Shown here: positions 1 to 6,224 of the stretch, piece by piece
Position numbering within the stretch: the first letter of the stretch is position 1
Layout of the letters: each line of letters starts with the position of its first letter
Assembly (NCBI GenBank): GCA_009914575.1
Contig: WNEB01000091.1
Span: 1 to 6,439 of the forward strand
Direction: 5' to 3'
DNA: 6,439 bases
DNA from: Burkholderia gladioli
Lineage (GTDB): Bacteria; Pseudomonadota; Gammaproteobacteria; Burkholderiales; Burkholderiaceae
Translations under genes and position numbers: made by a program
Notes under the pieces: model-generated
Seen by the model: only the letters and a program-made list of their open reading frames with translations
Database searches by the model: none
Told to the model about the DNA's origin: nothing

Positions 1-218
1 ATGCAATTGCCCGTGACGGTCGTCGAGAATGGAAGCAAGACAGTGGCTACCACCGGCGATCGCTTGCCGAGAATGCGATGTATCGGTTCAAGACCCTCAC
101 CGGCAACTGTCTCTGGGCGCGTCACATCGACTCGCAGGCGACCGAGGTCTCCGTTCGCGTCCGCGTCATCAACCGTATGGCGGACCTCGCTCGTCCGCAA
201 TCCGTTCGTATCGCCTGA
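1..218 (+). CDS. IS5-family transposase, C-terminal part (5' end outside window)
   Basis: The frame starting at base 3 is open for 71 codons to the TGA at 216-218 and has no start in the window, so this is the C-terminal piece of a longer protein. It carries the IS4/IS5-type signature Y-(2)-R-(3)-E-(6)-K: in YHRRSLAENAMYRFK these are residues Y16, R19, E23 and K30 of the visible part. E23 (codon 69-71) is the expected third acidic residue of the DDE catalytic triad. The following stretch, HIDSQATEVSVRVRVINRM, resembles the helical tail of IS5-family transposases. A DDE transposase cuts and rejoins the element's ends. The first two catalytic Asp residues lie upstream of the window, so intactness cannot be judged. 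The 231-codon frame that starts at base 1 is a shadow in a different frame. Family assignment is from motif recognition. Confidence 0.85.
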   Translation, partial: AIARDGRREWKQDSGYHRRSLAENAMYRFKTLTGNCLWARHIDSQATEVSVRVRVINRMADLARPQSVRIA

Positions 219-231
219 AATTATGCCCGTC

Positions 232-265
232 GATGCTATTGCATCCTCACACTCGATTTATGCAA
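232..265. repeat. Overlapping inverted repeats near the IS5 terminus
   Basis: Two inverted repeats overlap just after the transposase stop codon. GATGC-TATT-GCATC (232-245) is a perfect 5-bp stem with a 4-nt loop. TTGCAT (239-244) pairs with ATGCAA (260-265) across a 15-nt loop. They share bases 239-244, so only one could form at a time. They may act as subterminal transposase-binding sites or as a weak transcript-end hairpin. No T-tract follows, so I do not call a terminator. Confidence 0.4.
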
Positions 266-416
266 CAACGTCGATCGGACGGCCCCTCCGGTATGCCCGG
301 CGGGGCTGCCGCGCGGCGGCGGCGCGACGGCCGGGCCGCGGGCGGCGCGGAAATGGGGGGAGGATCGAAGGCGGGCCGGCGCAGCGTCGGCGAACCGAGC
401 TGGCCGCCGCGCCGCC

Positions 417-2111
417 TCAGGCAGCGTGCTCGACGATCAGCTGCACGCGCGTGACGCCGTTCCAGGTGTCGCTCGCGAGCCGGTACGCGACGGTCGCGCG
501 CGCCGGCAGCGGCTCGGTGTGGTTGAACCAGATCGCGCCGAAACGCTGGCGGCCGCGCAGCAGTTGCAGCTTCAGATGCTTGTCCTTGACGAGCGCCTGC
601 GAGGCCACCTCGAATTCGCCCGAGAACAGCGGCGCCGGAAAACCCTGGCCCCAGACGGCCGCGTCGATCAGCTCGACGAACTGCGGCGTGAAGTAGGCGT
701 CCTCGAGATCGCCGTCGGTTTCCACGACGCGGGCGAGCGCCTCCGCCGACAGCCACTCGCGCGCCACCGCTTCGAACGCGGCGGCGAAGCGCTCGACGTT
801 GACGGTGTCGAGCGTGACGCCGGCCGCCATCGCGTGGCCGCCGAACGTGACGAGCAGATCCGGCTCGCGCTTCGAGATCAGATCGAGCGCGTCGCGCAGG
901 TGGAAGCCCGGAATCGAGCGGCCGGAGCCCTTGACGCGCGCGCCGCCGTCGTCGGCATGCGCGAACGTGAACGAGGGGCGGTGGAACTTCTCCTTGAGCC
1001 GCCCCGCGACGATGCCGATCACGCCCTGATGCCACTCGGGATTGAACAGCACGATGGTGGCCGCTTCGGTCGGATCGACGTTCGCCAGATCGGCCAGCGC
1101 CTGCTGCTGCATGCCGGCCTCGATTTCGCGGCGTTCGCGGTTCATGGTGTCGAGCTGCTGGGCCAGTTCCCAGGCGCGGCCGACGTCGTCGGTGGTCAAG
1201 CATTCGATGCCGAGCGACATGTCGGACAGGCGGCCGGCCGCGTTCAGGCGCGGCCCGAGGCCGAACCCCAGATCGAAGCCCGAGGCGGTGCGAGCCTCGC
1301 GCGCGGCGGCGCGAAACAGCGCGGCGACGCCGGGCTGCATGTGACCGTTGCGGATCCGTTGCAGGCCCTGCGCGACCAGCACGCGGTTGTTGCCGTCGAG
1401 GCGCACCACGTCGGCCACGGTGCCGAGTGCGACCAGGTCGAGCAGGCCGTCGAGGCGCGGTTCCGGGCGAGCGTCGCCGAACGCGCCGCGGCGGCGCAGT
1501 TCGGCGCGCAGCGCGAGCAGCACGTAGAACATCACGCCCACGCCGGCGATGTGCTTGCTCGGGAATTCGCAGCCCGGCTGGTTCGGATTGACGATCGCGC
1601 GCGCATCCGGCAGCGTCGCGCCGGGCAGGTGGTGATCGGTCACCAGCACGTCGATGCCGAGCGCGTTGGCGGCGGCCACGCCGTCGACGCTGGCGATGCC
1701 GTTGTCCACCGTGATCAGCAGGTCCGGCTTGCGCGCCGCGGCGAGCTTGACGATTTCGGGCGTCAGGCCGTAGCCGTATGCGAAGCGGTTCGGCACCAGG
1801 TAATCGATGTTCGCGCCGAGCATGCGCAGGCCGCGCACGGCCACGGCGCAGGCGGTGGCGCCGTCGCAATCGTAGTCGGCCACCACCAGCATCCGCTTGC
1901 GCGCGTCGAGCACGTCGGCCAGCAGCGCGGCGGCATCCTCGCAGCCTTTCAGGCTGGCGGGCGGCACGAGGCGGGCCAGCGCCGTTTCGATGTCCTCGGG
2001 GCAGGTGACGCCGCGCGCGGCGTACAGGCGCGCGAGAACGGGATGCAGGCCGTGGCGGGCCAGGGCTTCGGTGTCGGCGGGCGAGGCCGCGCGGGTGACG
2101 AGTCGGGTCAT
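417..2111 (-). CDS. recJ: Single-stranded-DNA-specific exonuclease RecJ
   Basis: A 564-aa protein, close to the usual RecJ length (E. coli about 577 aa). RecJ degrades single-stranded DNA 5' to 3' in the cytoplasm, in RecF-pathway recombination, mismatch repair and base-excision repair. The DHH-phosphoesterase motifs occur in order: ADYDCDG at residues 78-84 (metal-binding Asp cluster), VDNG at 135-138, TDHH at 158-161, and LVALGTVADVV at about 226-236. GPRLNAAGR follows at 286-294, and the DHHA1 motif GGHAMAAG lies at 424-431. The C-terminal third fits the OB-fold region. All expected active-site residues are present, so the gene looks functional. The ATG at 2111 lies 9 nt after the stop of the upstream RpfE-like gene, with no strong Shine-Dalgarno, so translational coupling is likely. 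A GC-rich spacer of about 145 nt and then an IS5 end lie downstream. Confidence 0.96.
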   Translation of the reverse strand: MTRLVTRAASPADTEALARHGLHPVLARLYAARGVTCPEDIETALARLVPPASLKGCEDAAALLADVLDARKRMLVVADYDCDGATACAVAVRGLRMLGANIDYLVPNRFAYGYGLTPEIVKLAAARKPDLLITVDNGIASVDGVAAANALGIDVLVTDHHLPGATLPDARAIVNPNQPGCEFPSKHIAGVGVMFYVLLALRAELRRRGAFGDARPEPRLDGLLDLVALGTVADVVRLDGNNRVLVAQGLQRIRNGHMQPGVAALFRAAAREARTASGFDLGFGLGPRLNAAGRLSDMSLGIECLTTDDVGRAWELAQQLDTMNRERREIEAGMQQQALADLANVDPTEAATIVLFNPEWHQGVIGIVAGRLKEKFHRPSFTFAHADDGGARVKGSGRSIPGFHLRDALDLISKREPDLLVTFGGHAMAAGVTLDTVNVERFAAAFEAVAREWLSAEALARVVETDGDLEDAYFTPQFVELIDAAVWGQGFPAPLFSGEFEVASQALVKDKHLKLQLLRGRQRFGAIWFNHTEPLPARATVAYRLASDTWNGVTRVQLIVEHAA

Positions 2112-2120
2112 GCGCTTGCG

Positions 2121-3212
2121 TTATTCGAACAGGGAGGCGAGCGCGCGACGCCGCCAGAATTTGCGGAGATCGCCGCGCGTGGCGGCGAGCGTCGTGGCGC
2201 TGGTGTCGCCGCACAGCGTGAACGTCAGTTCGCGCAGCCGGCCGGCGCGCAACGCGTCGAGCGCCGGGGCGAACCAGTCGCGCTCCAGCGCGTCGAGCGC
2301 GTCGCGCCAGTGGTACCAGTCCTGCTGGATGAACGGGATAGTCAGCGTGTCCAGTTCGATCAGCGTGGCGCGCGCGTCGTCGCGATCGGCGCTGCCGGCG
2401 GGGAGGGCGCCGAACGCGACCGGCGGCGCATCGGCCGGCACCTGCGCGGCGAGCGCCAGCCCGCGCGTGGCGCAGGCGGTCGACAACACGTGCGCGAACG
2501 GGCTGCGCACCGGCCGCAGCCCCCCCTGGCCGTGGAACCAGAGCGAGTTCGCGCTGAACTGCCGGCGCGCCTCGCGCGCGTCGTTGACCGCATGGCCGAA
2601 CCACGCCATCTGCACTTCGTTCTGCAGTTTCATCCAGAGGCGCGAGCGCTCGCCCGTGCGGGCCTCGTGCGGCAGCCAGATCTCGATGTTGCGACCGCTC
2701 GCGCGCAGCGGGGCGGCCCCGGCCAGCTCGGCCAGCGCCGCGCTCGACAGATACCAGCGCTGCGGATGCGGCGCCTGCATGCGCACGCCCAGTTCCTCGA
2801 TCAGCGGGCGCGCCACCTCGAGCAGCGCGGCGGCCTCGCTGTCGGCCAGTTCGAGCGACGACGGATCGATCAGCACGAGGTGATCGGTCGCGATCTGGAC
2901 GTGAACCGGCTCGACGCAGGCCCACGGTGCGTCGCCGGGCGTGCCGCCGTCGGCGAGCAGCATGTACGGGGCGAGCGGGGCGTCGTCGGTCTGGCCGTCG
3001 ATTGCGCCGAAGCGCTGGGCCAGCCAGCGTTCGTGCGGCAGCGTGCGCTGGAAATCCTCGCCGGCGGTGCGTTCGACGAGGCGCGCGCGCGCCAGCAGCG
3101 CGCTCAGCGCCGGGCTGGCGAGATCGTGCAGCGACGAGGCCGCATCGGCGGCGGACGGGAGCGCGAACGGCAGCAGTAAATGGAGGTGGCGGGGGGCAGG
3201 GTGGTCACGCAT
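2121..3212 (-). CDS. RpfE-like conserved protein (COG4255-type, often labelled phosphoglycerate mutase or regulatory protein)
   Basis: A 363-aa cytoplasmic-looking protein with no signal peptide or membrane segment. It resembles the family named after Xanthomonas RpfE, which is often annotated in Burkholderia as a regulatory protein or phosphoglycerate mutase; I see no phosphoglycerate-mutase active site. Recognisable blocks are HLHLLLPFALP (residues 9-19), WACVEPVHVQIATDHLVL (97-114), RWYLS (152-156), GRNIEIWLP (173-181), LQNEVQM (196-202) with AVNDARE (208-214), NSLWFHGQGG (222-231) and LTFTLCG (329-335). From memory, Xanthomonas rpf clusters also place recJ beside rpfE, which supports the assignment. 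The biochemical role is unknown. Start choice is between ATG 3212 and ATG 3224 (367 aa). I prefer 3212 because a TACAAT box overlaps the 3224 codon, but neither has a Shine-Dalgarno. Reading on to 3440 gives a low-complexity Arg/Ala-rich extension unlikely to be coding. It is probably co-transcribed with recJ. Confidence 0.85.
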   Translation of the reverse strand: MRDHPAPRHLHLLLPFALPSAADAASSLHDLASPALSALLARARLVERTAGEDFQRTLPHERWLAQRFGAIDGQTDDAPLAPYMLLADGGTPGDAPWACVEPVHVQIATDHLVLIDPSSLELADSEAAALLEVARPLIEELGVRMQAPHPQRWYLSSAALAELAGAAPLRASGRNIEIWLPHEARTGERSRLWMKLQNEVQMAWFGHAVNDAREARRQFSANSLWFHGQGGLRPVRSPFAHVLSTACATRGLALAAQVPADAPPVAFGALPAGSADRDDARATLIELDTLTIPFIQQDWYHWRDALDALERDWFAPALDALRAGRLRELTFTLCGDTSATTLAATRGDLRKFWRRRALASLFE

Positions 3213-3222
3213 GATGGTGCGC

Positions 3223-3228
3223 ATTGTA
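3223..3228 (-). promoter_or_regulatory. Candidate -10 box (TACAAT) for the RpfE-like gene and recJ
   Basis: On the minus strand, TACAAT differs from the TATAAT consensus at one position. Counting from it, transcription would begin near 3215-3216, only 3-4 nt before the ATG at 3212. That implies a nearly leaderless mRNA and would exclude ATG 3224 as the start. The hexamer 17 nt upstream (3246-3251, CCGCCA on this strand) is a poor -35, which lowers confidence. Confidence 0.35.
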
Positions 3229-3580
3229 GGCCAAACGGCCTGGGCTGGCGGCGCCGGTTGCGGCGCGAGCGCGCGGGCGTTGGCGCGCCGGGGCGAGCGC
3301 CGGCGACCGCCTCGGCGGAGGGCGCTACGCTGGCCGCAGCCGCATTTCTCCGTGCGGGTGCGCTGCGCCGGGAAAGCCGCCCGGCGGGGCATCGGCGGCG
3401 TTTGCGCGGGTGCGCGGCGGCTCGCCCCGGCCGCGCTCATTTTCAGGGCCGGTTAAGCAATGTGTGGCAAACTTCGCGCGTGATCGGCGGCGCCCGGCCT
3501 GGTGCGCCGTTTTCCGGGCTGCCGGCCCGGATGCCTCACCCGACCGGCGACGCCCGCCGCAACACGCAAAAAGGACCCGC
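3225..3580. other. Divergent intergenic region with inverted repeats, no gene seen
   Basis: About 355 nt separate the leftward RpfE-like/recJ unit from the rightward lol unit. Frames that cross it translate to low-complexity Arg/Ala/Gly-rich peptides with no family resemblance, so I treat it as non-coding. It must hold the lol promoter, but I could not find a convincing -35/-10 pair. It contains three perfect inverted repeats: AGGCC-AAAC-GGCCT (3228-3241), GCGCCG-GTTG-CGGCGC (3251-3266), and a nested structure with outer arms AGCGCC/GGCGCT (3296-3301, 3321-3326) around CCGCC-TC-GGCGG (3307-3318). In GC-rich DNA such short stems arise easily by chance. No tRNA, riboswitch or known small RNA was recognised. 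Confidence 0.6.
3571..3575 (+). promoter_or_regulatory. Ribosome binding site that fixes the lolC TTG start
   Basis: AAGGA lies 5 nt before the TTG at 3581. It is the only good Shine-Dalgarno near the point where conserved LolC sequence begins, and it supports a TTG start over any upstream ATG in the same frame. Confidence 0.75.
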
Positions 3581-4834
3581 TTGAAACTCCCGTACGAATG
3601 GCAGATCGGCTGGCGCTACACGCGCGCCGGCAAACGCACGACCGGCAACGGTTTCATCTCCTTCATCGCCGCCGTCTCGATGCTCGGCATCGCGCTCGGC
3701 GTGGCGGTCGTGATCGTGGTGCTGTCGGTGATGAACGGCTTTCAGACGCAGGTGCGCGACCGCATGCTGTCGGTGCTCGCGCACGTCGAGATCTTCTCGC
3801 CCACCGGCTCGATGCCGAACTGGCACCTGACCGCCGACGAAGCGCGCCGCAACCCCGAAGTGATCGGCTCGGCGCCCTACGTCGAGGCACAGGCCTTGCT
3901 GACCCGCCAGGATGCCGTGAGCGGCGTGCTGCTGCGCGGCGTGGACCCGGCCCGGGAGCCGCAGGTGTCCGACGTCAGCAAGGACATGAAGGCCGGTTCG
4001 CTCGCGGCGCTGCAGCCGGGCCAGTTCGGCATCGTGCTCGGCACCGCGCTGGCCAGCAATCTCGGCGTGGGCGTGGGCGACAAGATCACGCTGGTGGCGC
4101 CGGAAGGCACCATCACGCCGGTCGGCATGCTGCCGCGCCTGAAGCAGTTCACGGTGGTCGGCGTGTTCGAATCGGGCCACTACGAATACGACAGCACGCT
4201 CGCGATGATCGACATCGGCGACGCGCAAACCCTGTTCCGCCTGCCCGCGCCCACCGGCGTGCGGCTGCGCCTGAAGGACATGCAGCGCGCGCCCGAGGTG
4301 GCCGTGCAACTGTCGCATTCGCTTTCGGGCGATCTGTATATCCGCGACTGGACCCAGCAGAACAAGACGTGGTTCTCGGCCGTCAAGATCGAGAAGCGCA
4401 TGATGTTCATCATCCTGACGCTGATCATCGCGGTGGCGGCGTTCAACCTGGTGTCGTCGCTGGTGATGACCGTGACCAACAAGCAGGCGGACATCGCGAT
4501 CCTGCGCACGCTCGGCGCGCAGCCCGGCTCGATCATGAAGATCTTCGTGGTGCAGGGCGTGACGGTGGGCTTCGTCGGCACGCTGGCGGGCGTCGGCCTG
4601 GGCAGCCTGATCGCCTGGAGCATTCCGTGGCTGATCCCGATGATCGAGCATCTGTTCGGCGTGCAGTTCCTGCCGCCGTCGGTGTATTTCATCAGCGAGC
4701 TGCCGTCGGAACTGGTGGCGGGCGACGTGATCAAGATCGGCCTGATCGCGTTCGTGCTGTCGTCGGTGGCCACGCTGTATCCGAGCTGGCGCGCGGCCAA
4801 GGTGCGTCCGGCCGAAGCGCTGCGCTACGAATGA
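3581..4834 (+). CDS. lolC: Lipoprotein-releasing ABC transporter permease (LolC/LolE family)
   Basis: A 417-aa inner-membrane permease. With LolD it extracts outer-membrane lipoproteins from the inner membrane and hands them to the periplasmic chaperone LolA. The layout is the family's: a short cytoplasmic N-terminus ([14 protein letters not shown]), TM1 at about 25-50, a large periplasmic domain at about 51-273, then TM2 (about 274-299), TM3 (about 323-352) and TM4 (about 384-404). The region after TM2, with [15 protein letters not shown], matches the cytoplasmic loop that contacts the ATPase, and the C-terminus [18 protein letters not shown] is typical. The start is TTG 3581 with AAGGA 5 nt upstream; the frame's ATG at 3410 would add a low-complexity leader. 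Only one permease gene precedes lolD and no lolE follows, so a homodimeric LolF-like arrangement is possible. First gene of the rightward unit. Confidence 0.93.
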   Translation: MKLPYEWQIGWRYTRAGKRTTGNGFISFIAAVSMLGIALGVAVVIVVLSVMNGFQTQVRDRMLSVLAHVEIFSPTGSMPNWHLTADEARRNPEVIGSAPYVEAQALLTRQDAVSGVLLRGVDPAREPQVSDVSKDMKAGSLAALQPGQFGIVLGTALASNLGVGVGDKITLVAPEGTITPVGMLPRLKQFTVVGVFESGHYEYDSTLAMIDIGDAQTLFRLPAPTGVRLRLKDMQRAPEVAVQLSHSLSGDLYIRDWTQQNKTWFSAVKIEKRMMFIILTLIIAVAAFNLVSSLVMTVTNKQADIAILRTLGAQPGSIMKIFVVQGVTVGFVGTLAGVGLGSLIAWSIPWLIPMIEHLFGVQFLPPSVYFISELPSELVAGDVIKIGLIAFVLSSVATLYPSWRAAKVRPAEALRYE

Positions 4835-4867
4835 GCGGGGCGCAACAGGTCATGAACTCGAACCATC

Positions 4868-4872
4868 AAGGA
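4868..4872 (+). promoter_or_regulatory. Ribosome binding site supporting the lolD start at 4882
   Basis: AAGGA lies 9 nt before ATG 4882. The two in-frame upstream ATGs lack a comparable signal: 4831 overlaps the lolC stop as ATGA, and 4852 has only a short AGG two bases away. This is the main reason for choosing 4882. Confidence 0.6.
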
Positions 4873-4881
4873 ACTCCGCGC

Positions 4882-5577
4882 ATGCGCGAAACCGTGCTAG
4901 AAGCGAGCGGCATCACCAAATCGTTCCAGCAGGGCGGGCTCGACGTGCGCGTGCTGGCCGAGGCGTCCGTCACCGTGCATCGCGGCGAGAAACTCGCGAT
5001 CGTCGGGGCGTCGGGCTCGGGCAAGAGCACGTTGCTGCACGTGCTGGGCGGGCTCGACGAGCCGGGCACCGGCGAGGTGTCGCTGCTCGGCAAGCCGTTC
5101 ACGCGGCTCGCCGAGCGCGAGCGCAACGATCTGCGCAATCGCGCGCTCGGCTTCGTCTATCAGTTCCATCATCTGCTGCCGGAATTCTCGGCGCTCGACA
5201 ACGTGGCGATGCCGCTGCGGATCCGTCGTCTGGCGGCGGCCGAAGCGCGCCATGCGGCGCTCGAGATGCTCGAACGCGTGGGCCTGGGCCATCGCGCTAA
5301 GCGCCGTCCGGGCGAACTGTCGGGCGGCGAGCGCCAGCGCGTGGCGGTGGCGCGCGCGCTCGTCACGAAGCCGGCCTGCGTGCTGGCCGACGAGCCGACC
5401 GGCAACCTCGACGGCTCGACCGCCGACAACGTCTTCAATCTGATGCTCGAACTGTCGCACACGCTCGACACGAGCTTCGTGATCGTCACGCACGATCCCG
5501 AGCTGGCCGACCGCTGCGACCGCATCCTGCGGCTGCGCGACGGCGTGCTGCACGAGGAACCGGTGGTTCCGGCCTGA
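4882..5577 (+). CDS. lolD: Lipoprotein-releasing ABC transporter ATP-binding protein LolD
   Basis: A 231-aa ABC ATPase that powers lipoprotein release by the Lol complex at the cytoplasmic face of the inner membrane. All nucleotide-binding motifs are intact: Walker [10 protein letters not shown] (residues 42-50), Q-loop Gln94 within [22 protein letters not shown], a LolD/MacB-like stretch, ABC signature LSGGERQR (146-153), Walker B VLADEP (167-172) with catalytic Glu171, D-loop GNLD (174-177), and switch His204 in VTHD. Length matches LolD (about 230 aa). ATG 4852 would give 241 aa and ATG 4831, which overlaps the lolC stop, would give 248 aa; the extra residues ([17 protein letters not shown]) show no domain character. 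The gene begins 47 nt after lolC and is surely in the same transcript. tatD remnants follow after 4 nt. Confidence 0.95.
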   Translation: MRETVLEASGITKSFQQGGLDVRVLAEASVTVHRGEKLAIVGASGSGKSTLLHVLGGLDEPGTGEVSLLGKPFTRLAERERNDLRNRALGFVYQFHHLLPEFSALDNVAMPLRIRRLAAAEARHAALEMLERVGLGHRAKRRPGELSGGERQRVAVARALVTKPACVLADEPTGNLDGSTADNVFNLMLELSHTLDTSFVIVTHDPELADRCDRILRLRDGVLHEEPVVPA

Positions 5578-5815
5578 CGCGATGTGGATAGACACGAACT
5601 GCCATCTCGATGCCGGCGAATTCGACGCGGTCCGCGCGGCGGTGGCGTCGGCGGCGGCCGAGGCGGGCGTGTCGGGCATCGTGATACCGAGCGTCGGCGT
5701 CGGCAATTTCGATACGGTGCGCGAGCTGGCGCATCGCACGGCCGGCGGCAGCTATGCGCTCGGCATTCATCCGCTGCTGTTCACGCCGGTCGCGCGCGAC
5801 GAGGATATCGATCGC

Positions 5816-5825
5816 CTGCGCTGCG
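5816..5825 (+). repeat. tatD: CTGCG tandem duplication causing the first tatD frameshift
   Basis: CTGCG occurs twice in direct tandem at 5816-5820 and 5821-5825. Deleting one copy joins DRLR to MEIEASLDDPRF in one frame, which fits how TatD-family proteins read here. This +5 change looks like a replication-slippage duplication. Confidence 0.7.
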
Positions 5826-5890
5826 CATGGAGATCGAGGCCAGCCTCGATGACCCGCGCTTCGTCGCGATCGGCGAGATCGGGCTCGATT

Positions 5891-5894
5891 ACAC
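5891..5894 (+). repeat. tatD: AC dinucleotide duplication causing the second tatD frameshift
   Basis: The sequence gattacacttcgtc contains AC twice. Removing one AC gives GAT TAC TTC GTC (DYFV), continuing the GEIGLDY motif in frame. A one-base deletion next to it would also explain the shift, so the exact event is an inference. Confidence 0.6.
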
Positions 5895-5981
5895 TTCGTC
5901 GACGGGCTCGACAATCCGCGCCAGGAACACTTCTACGCCGAGCAACTGAAGCTCGCGCGCGAATTCGAGCTGCCGGTGCTC

Positions 5982-6224
5982 TGATCTTGCCCCTGATTTA
6001 CGGACACCTATCTAAGCGACATTGGCCAGCTCGTACTGCTCTGGGCTGAGGTAGCCCAGGGTCGAGTGCAGCCGGATCCGATTGTAGTCAACCTCAATGT
6101 AGTCAAACACATGAGCCTTGGCCTGCTCCCGTGTGGCGAGGTGTTCACCATGGATGGCCTCGACCTTCAAACTGTGGTTCCAACTCTCCATTGCTGCGTT
6201 GTCGTAGCAGTTGCCTCTGGCACT
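5982..6224 (-). mobile_element. IS3-family insertion sequence, right end, inserted in tatD
   Basis: The element begins at 5982 with TGATCTTGCCCCTG, which matches the TGATCTTACCC-type terminus of IS3 itself as I remember it. On the minus strand it ends in CA, as IS3-family ends do. The transposase stop lies 30 nt inside this end, the usual spacing. The element interrupts tatD after codon CTC 5979-5981. It is cut near 6224-6227 by the start of an IS256-type sequence, so only its right 243 nt are visible. The 3-4 bp target duplication cannot be checked because the other end is absent. Confidence 0.85.
6012..6224 (-). pseudogene. IS3-family transposase (OrfB), C-terminal 70 residues
   Basis: Seventy codons (6015-6224) before TAG 6012-6014 carry the IS3 OrfB rve-type catalytic core end: [11 protein letters not shown], with the third catalytic acidic residue (Glu, codon 6186-6188) of the D-D-35-E triad, followed by [20 protein letters not shown] and the typical tail [11 protein letters not shown]. 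The two catalytic Asp residues would lie upstream, beyond the IS256 junction. Reading upstream of 6225 meets an in-frame stop inside the IS256 end. The fragment is therefore a dead remnant here, though a rest of the gene may exist on the far side of the IS256 element outside the window. Confidence 0.88.

Larger units (their letters stand above)
1..272 (+). mobile_element. IS5-family insertion sequence, right end (partial)
   Basis: The element consists of the transposase 3' end (stop at 216-218) plus about 54 nt of non-coding terminal sequence. Base composition changes from moderate GC, with AT-rich runs such as cgatttatgcaacaa, to the very GC-rich sequence that starts near 275. This puts the element boundary at about 266-275; the exact base cannot be fixed without the other end. 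The element lies beyond the 3' end of recJ, and its transposase converges on recJ. It does not interrupt a recognisable gene on the visible side. Which terminal inverted repeat and target duplication it has cannot be seen here. Confidence 0.7.
5582..5984 (+). pseudogene. tatD: TatD-family metal-dependent hydrolase, frameshifted twice and truncated by an IS
   Basis: TatD-family proteins are cytoplasmic metal-dependent hydrolases, with DNase activity reported for some members, and are usually about 260 aa. Here only the N-terminal half remains and three frames are needed to read it. Frame A (5582 to about 5820) gives WIDTNCHLDAGEF and YALGIHPLLFTP. Frame B (about 5826-5892) gives MEIEASLDDPRFVAIGEIGLDY. 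Frame C (5895-5981) gives FVDGLDNPRQEHFYAEQLKL and ends FELPVL. Each shift sits on a short tandem duplication (CTGCG at 5816-5825, AC at 5891-5894); removing one copy of each gives 131 continuous codons. TGA 5982-5984 is the first triplet of the IS3 element. The catalytic C-terminal half is missing. The usual metal-binding HxH near residue 7 reads NxH. The start lies 4 nt after lolD, so it was probably the third gene of the lol unit. Confidence 0.9.

Noticed and set aside
273..416. Intrinsic terminator after recJ
   Set aside because: The spacer is very GC-rich with many possible stems, but none is followed by a T-run on the minus strand.
247..2925. An 892-codon open frame on the - strand overlapping recJ in another frame
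   Set aside because: It is low-complexity Arg/Ala-rich, spans the end of one gene and the start of another, and shares no motif with any family. It is a composition artefact.
426..3179. A 917-codon open frame on the + strand opposite recJ and the RpfE-like gene
   Set aside because: It lies antisense to two well-supported genes, has an Arg/Ala/Gln/His-rich composition with no motifs, and is explained by high third-position GC in the real genes keeping the opposite frame open.
3213..3440. Extension of the RpfE-like gene to an upstream ATG at 3440
   Set aside because: The added 76 residues are Arg/Pro/Ala-rich without family resemblance, and conserved sequence begins just after ATG 3212.
3464..3478. 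TGGCAA-N5-GCGC resembling a sigma-54 promoter upstream of lolC
   Set aside because: Only TGGCA and the final GC match; the TTGC element is absent and no activator site is evident.
5556..5570. GGAACC-GGT-GGTTCC hairpin at the end of lolD
   Set aside because: It is a perfect 6-bp stem but lies inside coding sequence (EPVVP), has no T-tract, and is followed 4 nt after the stop by tatD, so it is not supported as a terminator.
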